Shown piece by piece: positions 1 through 8,641 of a stretch of DNA of 64,000 bases. The DNA is taken from assembly GCF_013415885.1 (NCBI RefSeq), contig NZ_CP058910.1:1612001-1676000 (forward strand), in the 5' to 3' direction. Positions within the stretch are counted from its first letter, which is position 1; each line of letters starts with the position of its first letter. Source of the DNA: Halosimplex rubrum. Its GTDB lineage: Archaea > Halobacteriota > Halobacteria > Halobacteriales > Haloarculaceae. Both the position numbers and the translations under genes were made by a program. A model generated the notes under the pieces. It searched no databases. It had not been told where the DNA came from and was given only the letters and a program-made list of their open reading frames with translations.

Positions 1-194
1 GTTCGGTGTTCCCCCAGCGAGATGTCGGCACCACCCAGCTGGAGCGACCAGATCTCCTCGTAGGTCTCCGTGATGGCCGTTTGCGTCTCGGCGTTACCGG
101 TTGAGCGCGGCTGCTCCGTCGGCCCCGGTGACGGGGCCTGGCAGCCTGCGACCACGACGAGCGCTAGGAGGACGAGGGCCAATCGGTCAGTCAT
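1..194 (-). CDS. Lipoprotein, N-terminal part only (candidate immunity protein)
   Basis: The gene runs off the left edge, so only about 64 residues are visible. It starts MTDRLALVLL, followed by a hydrophobic stretch ending in the lipobox VVAGC, so the product is predicted to be exported and lipid-anchored at the Cys. A Pro/Thr-rich linker follows. The ATG overlaps the end of the upstream zincin-bearing gene by 8 nt, so the two are translationally coupled. By analogy with polymorphic-toxin loci, a lipoprotein directly behind a secreted protease domain could be its immunity factor; that role is inference from position only. Confidence 0.7.
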   Translation of the reverse strand, partial: MTDRLALVLLALVVVAGCQAPSPGPTEQPRSTGNAETQTAITETYEEIWSLQLGGADISLGEHR

Positions 195-1734
195 CTCGCT
201 CCCTGCTGTCTACGTTGTCCAGATCGACAGTGAACAGTTCTTCGATGCTGAAGGTGGAGTACGTCGCATTCATGGGGGGTTCCTCGTAGGAATCCTGCCA
301 CCCGGAAGCCATGGTGCTCCAGAGATCGATCGAGGGGTAGTTCGGGAACGAGAGGTACTCCGGGGTCGTATCGCTCGAAGACCCAGAGTACACTTCACCA
401 CTCGGTCCCGTCTCGTCGGCGAAGCCGGTGTCGAGCAGGTGGCCGACTTCGTGGACGGTGGTGACCAGGAAGTGTTCCCCCGGGTTCCCACTTCGGAGTT
501 CATCGACAAACAGTGCGTTGCCGAAGTCGAAACCAGTCCGGTACGTGCCGCCACGACGAGAGGTCCGACCGGCGCTCCCGCCCGCGTGTTCTGTGCCGAC
601 GAAGAGGTACGCACGCTGTGCGCCCGCATCGGCATAGGCTTGCCAGATCCGGTTGATGTCTCTGTTGGACAGCGGTGGGTTGCCTGCGGCCTGGCGCACT
701 GCGTTGGCTGACAGCTCATCGTCGATGACGAACCGCACGTCGATACCGTAGAACGCGAAGTTGTCCGAGACGTTCCGAAGTTCCGTCCGGAGTCGTTGCT
801 GGCTCCATGCGATGCGCTCGTCGTAGTCCACCTCGAAGACGAGCGTAGGGTCTGGCGTCGTCTCAGCGTCAGTGGGGTCCCCGTCGGTATTTGCTCCCGC
901 AGTCGCCCAGTGGAGTTCGCCGATGTGGATATTGGAGTGTTCCAGAGCGGGACCCGCGGCGACATCCGCACCGTCGTGCCCCTGCTGGTTTGGAGTCGGC
1001 GCTGCCGTGACAGTGTGGAAGTCGGCCTGCTCCTGCAGCGAGTCCTGGACGGGAACGCCGCCCGATCGCAACGCCTCCCTGTACAACACGACGTTATCCG
1101 CGTACTCGATCCCGCGGTCGTGGTCGTAACTGACGTTGTAGACGCCGACCCAGCCGTCCCAGTACCCGTCGCCGTCCGTGTCGGGATCGGTCGGATCGGT
1201 GGTATCGGTTTCCCGAAAACCGTCGACGCGGACGGTCACACCGTCGATCTCCCGGCCGTCCGTGAGACTGTCACCGTCAGTGTCGTTGTTCTCTGGATTC
1301 GACTCGAACGGTTCGACCGTCAACGGGAGCGTCTCGGCCGTGAACCCACCGGTCTCGGTACCGTCGGGGAGCCCGTCCCCGTCGGAGTCGACGCCGCTGG
1401 TAGTGTTTGTCGCGACCCGCGAGAACACCCGCGGCAACTGGCTGGCATTCTCGGCGAAGTAGGAGTTTCCGCCGGTCGTGTTCGCGATCTCGCTCAACAA
1501 CTCGGCGTTCGCGTTGCTGAATCCGACCGTGTAGAGGGTGATATCGCGGTCGGCCATCTCCTCGGAGAGAGCCCGGATCTTGCCGGCGTTGCCCGGGGCC
1601 TCGCCGTCGGTCAGCAGGACCGTGATCTTCTGCCGCTCAGCGCTACTGTTGGCGGTGAACTCCGCGAGGTCCATCCGCAGTCGGTCCCTCGTGCCTAGTA
1701 TCGAGTGAGCTGTTCGTGAGTGGAGATTCGGCAA
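187..1734 (-). CDS. Orphan toxin-like protein: partial VWA, calcium repeats, zincin protease domain
   Basis: The open frame has 515 codons from a TTG, with a better ATG at 1674. The first ~110 residues match the second half of the VWA domain of the large protein at 2883-8162 (shared SQLPRVFSRVA), but the signal peptide and the MIDAS DxSxS half are missing. DxDGDG calcium-binding repeats follow. The C-terminal ~250 residues differ from the large protein and carry HEVGH near residue 425 plus a later Met-turn-like STMASG, as in zinc metalloproteases. Traces of VWA-like sequence continue upstream of the start in other frames. It therefore looks like a 5'-truncated cassette with a swapped C-terminal domain, either silent donor DNA or a pseudogene. 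The stop overlaps the next lipoprotein gene. Confidence 0.7.
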   Translation of the reverse strand: MPNLHSRTAHSILGTRDRLRMDLAEFTANSSAERQKITVLLTDGEAPGNAGKIRALSEEMADRDITLYTVGFSNANAELLSEIANTTGGNSYFAENASQLPRVFSRVATNTTSGVDSDGDGLPDGTETGGFTAETLPLTVEPFESNPENNDTDGDSLTDGREIDGVTVRVDGFRETDTTDPTDPDTDGDGYWDGWVGVYNVSYDHDRGIEYADNVVLYREALRSGGVPVQDSLQEQADFHTVTAAPTPNQQGHDGADVAAGPALEHSNIHIGELHWATAGANTDGDPTDAETTPDPTLVFEVDYDERIAWSQQRLRTELRNVSDNFAFYGIDVRFVIDDELSANAVRQAAGNPPLSNRDINRIWQAYADAGAQRAYLFVGTEHAGGSAGRTSRRGGTYRTGFDFGNALFVDELRSGNPGEHFLVTTVHEVGHLLDTGFADETGPSGEVYSGSSSDTTPEYLSFPNYPSIDLWSTMASGWQDSYEEPPMNATYSTFSIEELFTVDLDNVDSRERDD

Positions 1735-1774
1735 ACATAGAGAACGACTGGAATCACGGTTTTCACTTAGATCC

Positions 1775-1858
1775 TCAGTACCGGACCTCGAAGTAGGAGT
1801 TGTCGAGCGCTTGGACCAGCGCGCAGGGATGTTGTTCGCCTTCCCGACGGCGTGTCCG
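1775..1858 (-). pseudogene. Relic of the toxin stalk region
   Basis: A short frame ending in TGA reads EQHPCALVQALDN. It matches EEHPSALVEALDD at about residue 1460 of the 1759-residue protein, and the nucleotide match to 3765-3805 is obvious. Similarity stops after about 15 residues. It lies between the HEAT-repeat gene and the zincin cassette, so it is probably what remains of a lost toxin cassette. Confidence 0.6.
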
Positions 1859-1868
1859 CGGATCTGGA

Positions 1869-2879
1869 CTATTCGTCTACGGCTGCAAGCGCGTCGCGTG
1901 CCGCCTCACGGATGGCTTCTGGTTCGTCTTCGTCGTCCGCGATCGCCTGGAGTGTCGTCCGGACTTCCTCCTCGTCGAAGGTTCCGAGCGCTTCGATGGT
2001 GGCCGTGCGGATGGTTTCGTCGGCGTGGGGGAAATCCCGATAGTCCAGGAGTGCGTCTCGAACCTCTTCGCTGCCGAGTTTAGCCAGCGCCCGGAAGGCG
2101 TGGGGAACGACTTCCGGGAGTGCCTTCCAGCGAGTCTGGAGGAGTGCGTCTTTGGCTCGCGGATCTGGGTTGTCGGCCAGTGCCTTCGCGGCTTCGCTCG
2201 GGATCTCTGGTCTCGGTCGGACCAGGAGGTCTTCGTACCACTCCACGACGTATTTGTCGTCGCCCGACGCAGCGAGTTCGTCGACAAAGGACCGGACGGC
2301 ATCCGTTCGGGGAACGAACTCGCGTAATCGATCGGTGTGTTCGCACTTCCTGACGATGGTTTTCAGATGTTCTCGACTTAGGGCTGGCGTGTATCCCCGC
2401 TGTGTGCCATGTTCACGGTAATAGTCGAGTCGACGTCGTCCGTCCTCAGTACCGACTTCAAGAGCCGCACAGTCACAGTCATCCATCTGCTCCCGACCAC
2501 CGTTTCCGCAGACCTGCTCATAGTACGATTTCCCCGCAGATACTATCGCCTGACATAGCCCCTCTTTCTCGACGACTGCCTCTTTGACCGTCTCGTCTTG
2601 CCGTTTCAGAACCTCAATAACTGAAGTATCAGAGTTTCTTGGCCGAGATCGCAATTGATATTTACTATATGTGAAACGTTGTAGCCAAACCTCTTCACCT
2701 CGCAGAATTGCTTCAATCCCGAATACGGAACGCAGTATATCTCCTCCGGGTGTTTGGAGCCCGCTACTACCAAATTGAGATACCTCTTTAGACGTATCTT
2801 CGTCATCTGGCGTTTCTATTACTATTTCTATAGTTTCTGCATCTGGATACTTGATCGAGATATCTGAGTGCATTTGCAT
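1869..2879 (-). CDS. HEAT-repeat protein, candidate immunity protein
   Basis: This is a 336-residue protein without a signal peptide. Residues ~190-336 form alpha-helical HEAT/PBS-lyase-like repeats (e.g. SEAAKALADNPDPRAKDALL, then EALGTFDEEEVRTTL). The N-terminal ~180 residues are not recognised and contain several Cys. The ATG lies 3 nt after the stop of the 1759-residue secreted protein, so the genes are certainly co-transcribed. HEAT-like proteins are known among immunity proteins of polymorphic toxins, and position plus fold suggest it neutralises the upstream nuclease-like tip. The 5' part is AT-richer than the neighbours, like the toxin tip. A second in-frame ATG lies two codons downstream. 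Confidence 0.7.
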   Translation of the reverse strand: MQMHSDISIKYPDAETIEIVIETPDDEDTSKEVSQFGSSGLQTPGGDILRSVFGIEAILRGEEVWLQRFTYSKYQLRSRPRNSDTSVIEVLKRQDETVKEAVVEKEGLCQAIVSAGKSYYEQVCGNGGREQMDDCDCAALEVGTEDGRRRLDYYREHGTQRGYTPALSREHLKTIVRKCEHTDRLREFVPRTDAVRSFVDELAASGDDKYVVEWYEDLLVRPRPEIPSEAAKALADNPDPRAKDALLQTRWKALPEVVPHAFRALAKLGSEEVRDALLDYRDFPHADETIRTATIEALGTFDEEEVRTTLQAIADDEDEPEAIREAARDALAAVDE

Positions 2880-2882
2880 GGA

Positions 2883-5800
2883 TTATAACGCTATATCGAG
2901 TGTGAGATTGTACTGTGTTCTAGACCCATAGGGTTGACTCCACTTGGTCCACTCGTTTCCATTCCATCGTTCCCACCGTTCCTTGACGCGATTCCATCGC
3001 CTCACATCAGGGCCGTTATTCGGATACGCAGTCGTAATAACATCCCCATCTGTATTGATTTGCAGTTCCGAGATCCCGTAGTGACTCCACGTTGCTTCGA
3101 CGATATAGCTCCCACCTGAGCTCTGTGTTCGTTCGATGGCTTCTCTGACTAATTGTTTCACATCATGTTCGCTCATCGTATCAGGGAGGTCAGCCGCCGG
3201 CCTTGCATCACGACTCCTTACTGACTTTCCAGTTGGGAAGAAGGTTGTTTCGTCTGCCTTCTTGTTGGTTTCCGTCCCTTCGACGTGTCTGTCCACGATG
3301 TGCTGCCACCGATCCGGCGTCAGGTATACGACTCGGCCATCGGGATCCTTTGCGATTAGTTCAATCTTCGTCAAGTCTGTCTCCCCGGAGATGTCGTGTA
3401 TCTCGGCGGGCGTGATATCGTCACTAGCGAGCTTGTCGTCACCGCGTAGTTCGCCGTCAACTACGATCTCGCCGAGGATTTCTAATTCACTGCCGCTCAT
3501 ACGCAAGAGACTCCCGTAATGGCCAGTTCTTGCTTCTCGGATGACCTCCGCAGCGTCACCATCGAGCGCTTCGATGAACTCGGCAACCTGACTGAGTGAG
3601 TCTGCCTGTGGGAAGAATCCTTGTAACTCAGATTCGTGAATATCCGCGAAGAACTCGACGGCCGGCGCAGGCGCTTCCTCGACGATGTCCCAGGCCATCT
3701 CCTCCTGGTTGAGCGACTCGATCGTCTCGACGGCAGCGTCGATGTCGCTCTCACTAACATCTGGATCATCGAGCGCTTCGACCAGCGCGCTGGGATGCTC
3801 CTCGTCCTCTAGCCCACCGTCGGTCATCACGCGCTTGGTCGTCTCGGAGGCGTCGTCGTGGAGGAACTCCCGTGCAGCGTCGAGTTCGCTTTGACTGTCG
3901 ATGCCCTGCAGGTCCTGTGCAGTCGCCCGCAGGATCGTATCGCCGACGATGACGACGAAGACGAGTTCGGGGTCGTCGACGGGTCCAGCGATGCCGACGC
4001 CGACGTTGAGCGACGAACCGGAGTCGTCAGATTCGGGCAGCGTGACGCCGATGGCGTTGTCCGGTTCGAGCGCTCGCCCGATGTTCTCCAGCGTCACGTC
4101 GTCGTCGGTCGCGTCGATGAACTCCCACCCGCGGCCGGTCTCGATGCGGTTCGAGTCGCCGTACTCGCCTCGTGGAAGGACGAGGTCGCCAAACTCCGTG
4201 TCGTTGTATCGTTCGACGACATCCGAGAGCGGGACAGAGTACTCACGGCTCTGTTCACTAGGTCGTGAGATGTCGACGACCATCCTGTTTTCGAGGATGT
4301 ATCCTGTCGAGATCAGGAGGACTCCAGCAGTTGACGAGATCGGCTTCGATTGTACGTCGGGTAGCGTTATCAGTTGTCTTCCGAGGCTGTATGCGGTTCT
4401 TGAGACAAAACTCGACCCGGCCTTGCGATGGTTGATCAGGTACCTCGCTGAAGTCCCGTTCTGGTTGGTGACGTTTACCCAGTGTCTATCTGGATACTGG
4501 TCAGCAAGTCCGAGTGCGCCCCCGCTAATCGACTCGAAATCGTATCCGTAGTAATTCGGATATTCTGGTCGGTCCTGCGCACCCTGCTGTGCCCACGCGA
4601 CGGTCGCTCGAGACGGACTCCAACCGACGCCTTCGTAGTACGGGTTGGCCTCCACGCCGTCGACAGTGACTTTCGAATCGTCGACAACTTTAATGCGCCC
4701 TTCACGCCGCGTGGTCAAGAGGAACTTTACGGCTGGTGGGGTGTCATCGATTAACGGCCGCTCATCGTACGAATCGGTGAGTCCGTCTTCGTCGGTGTCG
4801 TTAGATAATGGGTCGGTCCCAATCGTCCGCTCTTCTAAATCGCTGAGTCGATCCCCGTCCGAATCCGTCTCGGTCGGGTCACTAATCAGCGGGAAGATAT
4901 CCCGCTGGACACCCGTCGGTCCGACGTCTCGCCGGACCGTGGTCATCGACCGGAACTCCGCGGATTCGTGCAACTCGTCGCCGTCGGTGTCGGGGTTCAG
5001 CGGGTCGGTCTCGAACTTCACGAACTCCCCGTCGACCTGGGTGGGAATGCCCTGGAACTCCTGGCGGTCGGGGAACCCGTCCTGGTCGTGGTCCCGCGTG
5101 TCGTCCAGCTGGACCGGCCGCGTCGCCAGCGTCCCGGCGATGGCGTACCGCACGTCACCGCTGGGGTCGGTGTGGGCGCGGAACTTCTCGGCGCGATCGG
5201 TGACCACGTCGCCGTCGGAGTCTTTCTTGCGCGGGTTCGAGTCGACGTGGACCGAGCCGTTGGCCTCGTTGGTCGCGTAGCGATACGCCTGCCCGCTGCG
5301 GTTGATCGTCGGGACCGTCCAGCCCTCTGTCTCCGTGTCGTCGGTCAGCCCGTCGTCGTCGGTGTCGACTTTCGTCGGGTTACTGTGGATCTGCCAGTTG
5401 CCGCCAGAGAGCCGCTGGGTGAACGGCTCGCCGTCGGTGACGATGGTGAACGCGACCGACCGGTGGACGATCGACCCGACCTCCGCACCGTCGGCGAGCC
5501 CGTCGGCGTCGGTCTGGGCGTCGTTCGGGTCCGTCGAGAAGGGGACGACCGACACCGGGAGCGTCTCGTCGGTGAATCCCGAGCGTTCGGTCGCGTCGGT
5601 CAGGCCGTCGCCGTCGGAGTCCGTGCCGCCAGTGGTGTTGGCCGCCACGCGAGAGAACACGCGGGGGAGTTGACTCGCGTTATCGGCGAAGTACGACGAC
5701 CCGTCGGTCGTATTGGCGACGTACTGCAGGAGGGCGGCGTTGGCGTTGCTAAAGCCGATCGCGTTGATCGTGATGTCGCGATCATCGGCGTCTCGGGCGA

Positions 5801-8162
5801 CTTGGCGGATGTCGTCAGCGTTTCCGTAGTCCTGCCCGTCGGTCAGTAACACGGCGACTTTCCGCCGCGTCTCGTTGCTGTTGGTCTCGAACTCGTCGAG
5901 GGCTGTCTCCAGCCCGGCTTCGATGTTCGTGCCGCCGACCTGATTCAGCGCGTCGATGCTCTGGTTAACCGTGTCCCGGTTCGTCGTCAGCGGCGCCCGC
6001 ACTCGTGCGGACGAATCGAAGTCGACGACAGCCGCCCGGTCACCGTCGATGAGGGCGCTGACGAAACGCTTTGCCGCAGTCGCGCGCAAGTCCTGCGGAT
6101 CGGTGCCGTCCATCGACCCCGACGAGTCGAGCACGAACACGACGTCGAGCGACTTGACTGCACTGTCGTTCGTCTCCTCGCCCCCTCCTCGATTCGGTTG
6201 CGGAACCGTCGTGAACGTGTCTTTCCACCGGGCCACGTCGAGGACGGCGTACTGCGAAAAGTGGCTCGTCTCCGCCGACACGGTGTTCTCGTCCGTATCG
6301 ACCGTCGAGTTGACGGGAACGAAGCCCTGAACGGTATCGTTCCAGCGGAAGACACCGAGCCGCGACTCGTTGTGTCGCGGCAGTGCAGACTCCTCGTAGG
6401 AGAACGTGATGTTCGCCCGTTCGAAGTCGCGCTGGGACTGGATGCTGACGACCGGCGTCGCGGTGATGTTCGCGACCTGCGGCGTGTCGAACTGCCCCTG
6501 GTCGCCCTGCCGGATCGTCGTCGTACCCGCGACGTTGCCCTCGCCGGTCACGTCGATGGAGACGCCGAGCGACTCGTTGCCGGTCGTCGTCGTGAACGTC
6601 TCGTTGCCGTCGAGGACGCCGTCGCCGTCGGTGTCCGGATCGAGCGGGTCCGTCTCGAACGGCTCGGTACCCTCCACGCCGTCGAGCAGGCCGTCGTCGT
6701 CCGTGTCGGGATCGGTGACGTTGGTCTCACCGTTCACCTCTGCGAGGTCGGCCAACCCGTCACCGTCCGTGTCGGCGCGGAACGGAGAACTCCCGGCGTC
6801 GATTTCCTCGGCCGTCGTCAGCGAGTCGCCGTCCCGATCCTCGGCACCGTCGAGCGTGCCGTCGTCGTCGGTGTCCGGATTGAGCGGGTCAGTCGGCAGG
6901 AACAACTGCTCGATGCCATCGCGCAATCCGTCGTCGTCCGTGTCGGCCACGAGCGGGTCGGTCCCCAGGTCGAACTCCGAGAGCGTGCCGAGGCCGTCGC
7001 GGTCGAAGTCCGCGTGGCCGTCGATCACGCCGTCGTCGCTCTCGTCGCGGTCGGTTTCGGTCGAGTCACTGTCGGGATCGAGCGGGTCGGTACCCAGCGC
7101 CGCCTCGGTCGACTCGCTGAGGCCGTCGCCGTCGAGCAACAGCGTCGCAGTCGCCCGCACCGTCTGGCCACCGGTTCCGCTCGTGCCGGGCTTCACGTCG
7201 CTATCGGTGACGGCGACGGTGACGTTCGCCACCCGTTCCGAGAGCCGTACGGGCACGCCGACCGTCCGGTTCTCCATCGGTCCGTTACCCAGCCGGTCGA
7301 CCGGCTGTGAGCGGCGCCGTTCGCCGTCGACGTACACGGTGAGATTGCCGAGCGTCCACGGTCGCGGATCCGAGAACCGCACCCCCACGCTTCGATTCAC
7401 ATCCTCCGAACCGTTGCGGATCGGGTCTGCGCGATTGACGATCGCCACGCTGGGGTCAACCTCCCGATCGATCATATGGAGCGATTGCTGTGCTTGCTGC
7501 CAGCTCGTCCGCAGCGCCCGGATCGCTTGTGCGTACTGACTGATCGCTTGCCGCCCGTCCGACCTGTTCGCGCGGTCGAGTCGGCGCTGTGCGCGGTCGA
7601 ACTGCCGTTGGGCGTTGTCGAAGTGCGCCTCAGCGCTCCGGCGCACTCCCCGATTCTCCAGTTCGCCCTCGGTCTGGTTCAGCGCTCGCCGCGCGTCGAG
7701 GATCGTCCGATAGGTCGTCCGGTTGTCCGCGACGGCGACGTAGCGACTCGCCCGTAACGCGGTTACGTTCGCTTCCGAACGAGCGAGTTTCGCCAGCGCC
7801 TGCACGCCGACCGCGTCGTCGGTGAACGACTGCATCGACGCCAGCCGCACGGGATCGCGATAGTCGTTCAGCGTCCCGTTGATTCGGTCGTAGGCACGGT
7901 CACGTGCCGAGGCGAAGCGTTGCTTCTCGACGCTCGCGTTGTCGATCGCCGCCGCGGCCTCGGCTTTCAGCGCGGCCGGCGGCCCCGACGGAACGTTGCC
8001 CGCGCCGGCGAGCGTCGCCTCGTTGCCCGCGTTCCCGATCGCCGCAGATCCGGTCGTACCACCCACAACGGGGGGAATCGCTGCCATCACCAGCATGAGG
8101 ACACACCCCAGTGCCCCGATTCGGCCCAGTGGCCCCATTGTCACCGCAGACTTATCAGTCAT
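2883..8162 (-). CDS. Giant secreted VWA/calcium-repeat protein with nuclease-like C-terminal tip (polymorphic toxin)
   Basis: The 1759-residue protein starts with a Sec-type signal peptide (residues ~15-40). An Ala/Arg-rich helical region (~60-230) and TSP3-like DxDxDG calcium repeats (~345-540) follow. The VWA domain (~655-840) has an intact MIDAS: DSSGSM, then GGTNIEAGL, then LLTDGQ. More calcium repeats reach ~1130. A ~450-residue stalk leads to a C-terminal region (~1600-1759) with WQHIVDRH and later TTAYPN; the HIxxRH pattern recalls BECR-fold ribonuclease toxins, from memory, and catalysis is inferred. The last ~500 nt are AT-richer than the rest, typical of an exchangeable toxin tip. 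A candidate immunity gene follows after 3 nt. A plain surface adhesin cannot be excluded. Confidence 0.75.
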   Translation of the reverse strand: MTDKSAVTMGPLGRIGALGCVLMLVMAAIPPVVGGTTGSAAIGNAGNEATLAGAGNVPSGPPAALKAEAAAAIDNASVEKQRFASARDRAYDRINGTLNDYRDPVRLASMQSFTDDAVGVQALAKLARSEANVTALRASRYVAVADNRTTYRTILDARRALNQTEGELENRGVRRSAEAHFDNAQRQFDRAQRRLDRANRSDGRQAISQYAQAIRALRTSWQQAQQSLHMIDREVDPSVAIVNRADPIRNGSEDVNRSVGVRFSDPRPWTLGNLTVYVDGERRRSQPVDRLGNGPMENRTVGVPVRLSERVANVTVAVTDSDVKPGTSGTGGQTVRATATLLLDGDGLSESTEAALGTDPLDPDSDSTETDRDESDDGVIDGHADFDRDGLGTLSEFDLGTDPLVADTDDDGLRDGIEQLFLPTDPLNPDTDDDGTLDGAEDRDGDSLTTAEEIDAGSSPFRADTDGDGLADLAEVNGETNVTDPDTDDDGLLDGVEGTEPFETDPLDPDTDGDGVLDGNETFTTTTGNESLGVSIDVTGEGNVAGTTTIRQGDQGQFDTPQVANITATPVVSIQSQRDFERANITFSYEESALPRHNESRLGVFRWNDTVQGFVPVNSTVDTDENTVSAETSHFSQYAVLDVARWKDTFTTVPQPNRGGGEETNDSAVKSLDVVFVLDSSGSMDGTDPQDLRATAAKRFVSALIDGDRAAVVDFDSSARVRAPLTTNRDTVNQSIDALNQVGGTNIEAGLETALDEFETNSNETRRKVAVLLTDGQDYGNADDIRQVARDADDRDITINAIGFSNANAALLQYVANTTDGSSYFADNASQLPRVFSRVAANTTGGTDSDGDGLTDATERSGFTDETLPVSVVPFSTDPNDAQTDADGLADGAEVGSIVHRSVAFTIVTDGEPFTQRLSGGNWQIHSNPTKVDTDDDGLTDDTETEGWTVPTINRSGQAYRYATNEANGSVHVDSNPRKKDSDGDVVTDRAEKFRAHTDPSGDVRYAIAGTLATRPVQLDDTRDHDQDGFPDRQEFQGIPTQVDGEFVKFETDPLNPDTDGDELHESAEFRSMTTVRRDVGPTGVQRDIFPLISDPTETDSDGDRLSDLEERTIGTDPLSNDTDEDGLTDSYDERPLIDDTPPAVKFLLTTRREGRIKVVDDSKVTVDGVEANPYYEGVGWSPSRATVAWAQQGAQDRPEYPNYYGYDFESISGGALGLADQYPDRHWVNVTNQNGTSARYLINHRKAGSSFVSRTAYSLGRQLITLPDVQSKPISSTAGVLLISTGYILENRMVVDISRPSEQSREYSVPLSDVVERYNDTEFGDLVLPRGEYGDSNRIETGRGWEFIDATDDDVTLENIGRALEPDNAIGVTLPESDDSGSSLNVGVGIAGPVDDPELVFVVIVGDTILRATAQDLQGIDSQSELDAAREFLHDDASETTKRVMTDGGLEDEEHPSALVEALDDPDVSESDIDAAVETIESLNQEEMAWDIVEEAPAPAVEFFADIHESELQGFFPQADSLSQVAEFIEALDGDAAEVIREARTGHYGSLLRMSGSELEILGEIVVDGELRGDDKLASDDITPAEIHDISGETDLTKIELIAKDPDGRVVYLTPDRWQHIVDRHVEGTETNKKADETTFFPTGKSVRSRDARPAADLPDTMSEHDVKQLVREAIERTQSSGGSYIVEATWSHYGISELQINTDGDVITTAYPNNGPDVRRWNRVKERWERWNGNEWTKWSQPYGSRTQYNLTLDIAL

Positions 8163-8404
8163 TCATAATTACTTTCGAGCTGGACATACTTGCCGATAGT
8201 TTCAATACGTTCACCGAATCCGACGAACGGTCGCACCGCTCCACGACACTATCTGGCGACTGTGTCGACACGTCGCCAGCAGAGCGCAAGGATCGAGACT
8301 GCCGACCCGTCCCGGCGTACCGCGTACTCCGGCGGCCTGAGAACACCGCACACCGGCCGGGCGCATCCGAGTCGGCGGGGAAAATACAACGGAGTCGCGC
8401 GTCG
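8163..8404. other. Intergenic region upstream of the giant secreted protein
   Basis: About 240 bases between the start of the giant gene and the end of the small HTH gene. AT-rich sequence (CATAATTACTTTCG on the plus strand) lies just upstream of the 8162 start and probably contains its promoter. No credible gene was seen. Confidence 0.4.
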
Positions 8405-8641
8405 CTACTCGTCCATCCGGACGGGGATCCACCAGACGCGGCTGCGGCCGCCGACCTTCTTGCTGGTCACGTCGGTCTCGTCCTGGAGGTCGTGGAGTCG
8501 GTTGAGGGCGGTGCGGCGCGAACAGCCCAGCACCTCGGCCACTTCGCTCGCGGTGAGCGGCTCCGCGTAGTCGGTACGGTCGCGGAACACCTCGATCACG
8601 TCCGACTCGGTGTACTGGGTCTCGCGGCCGGGGTCGACCAT
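8405..8641 (-). CDS. Small winged-helix DNA-binding protein
   Basis: A 78-residue protein. Residues ~15-60 form a helix-turn-helix typical of haloarchaeal regulators (TASEVAEVLGCSRRTALNRL), followed by a wing with SKKVGGRSRVWW. It consists of the DNA-binding domain alone, with no effector domain. It lies upstream of the giant toxin gene on the same strand, 240 nt away, so it could regulate it, but nothing in the sequence proves that. Confidence 0.8.
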   Translation of the reverse strand: MVDPGRETQYTESDVIEVFRDRTDYAEPLTASEVAEVLGCSRRTALNRLHDLQDETDVTSKKVGGRSRVWWIPVRMDE

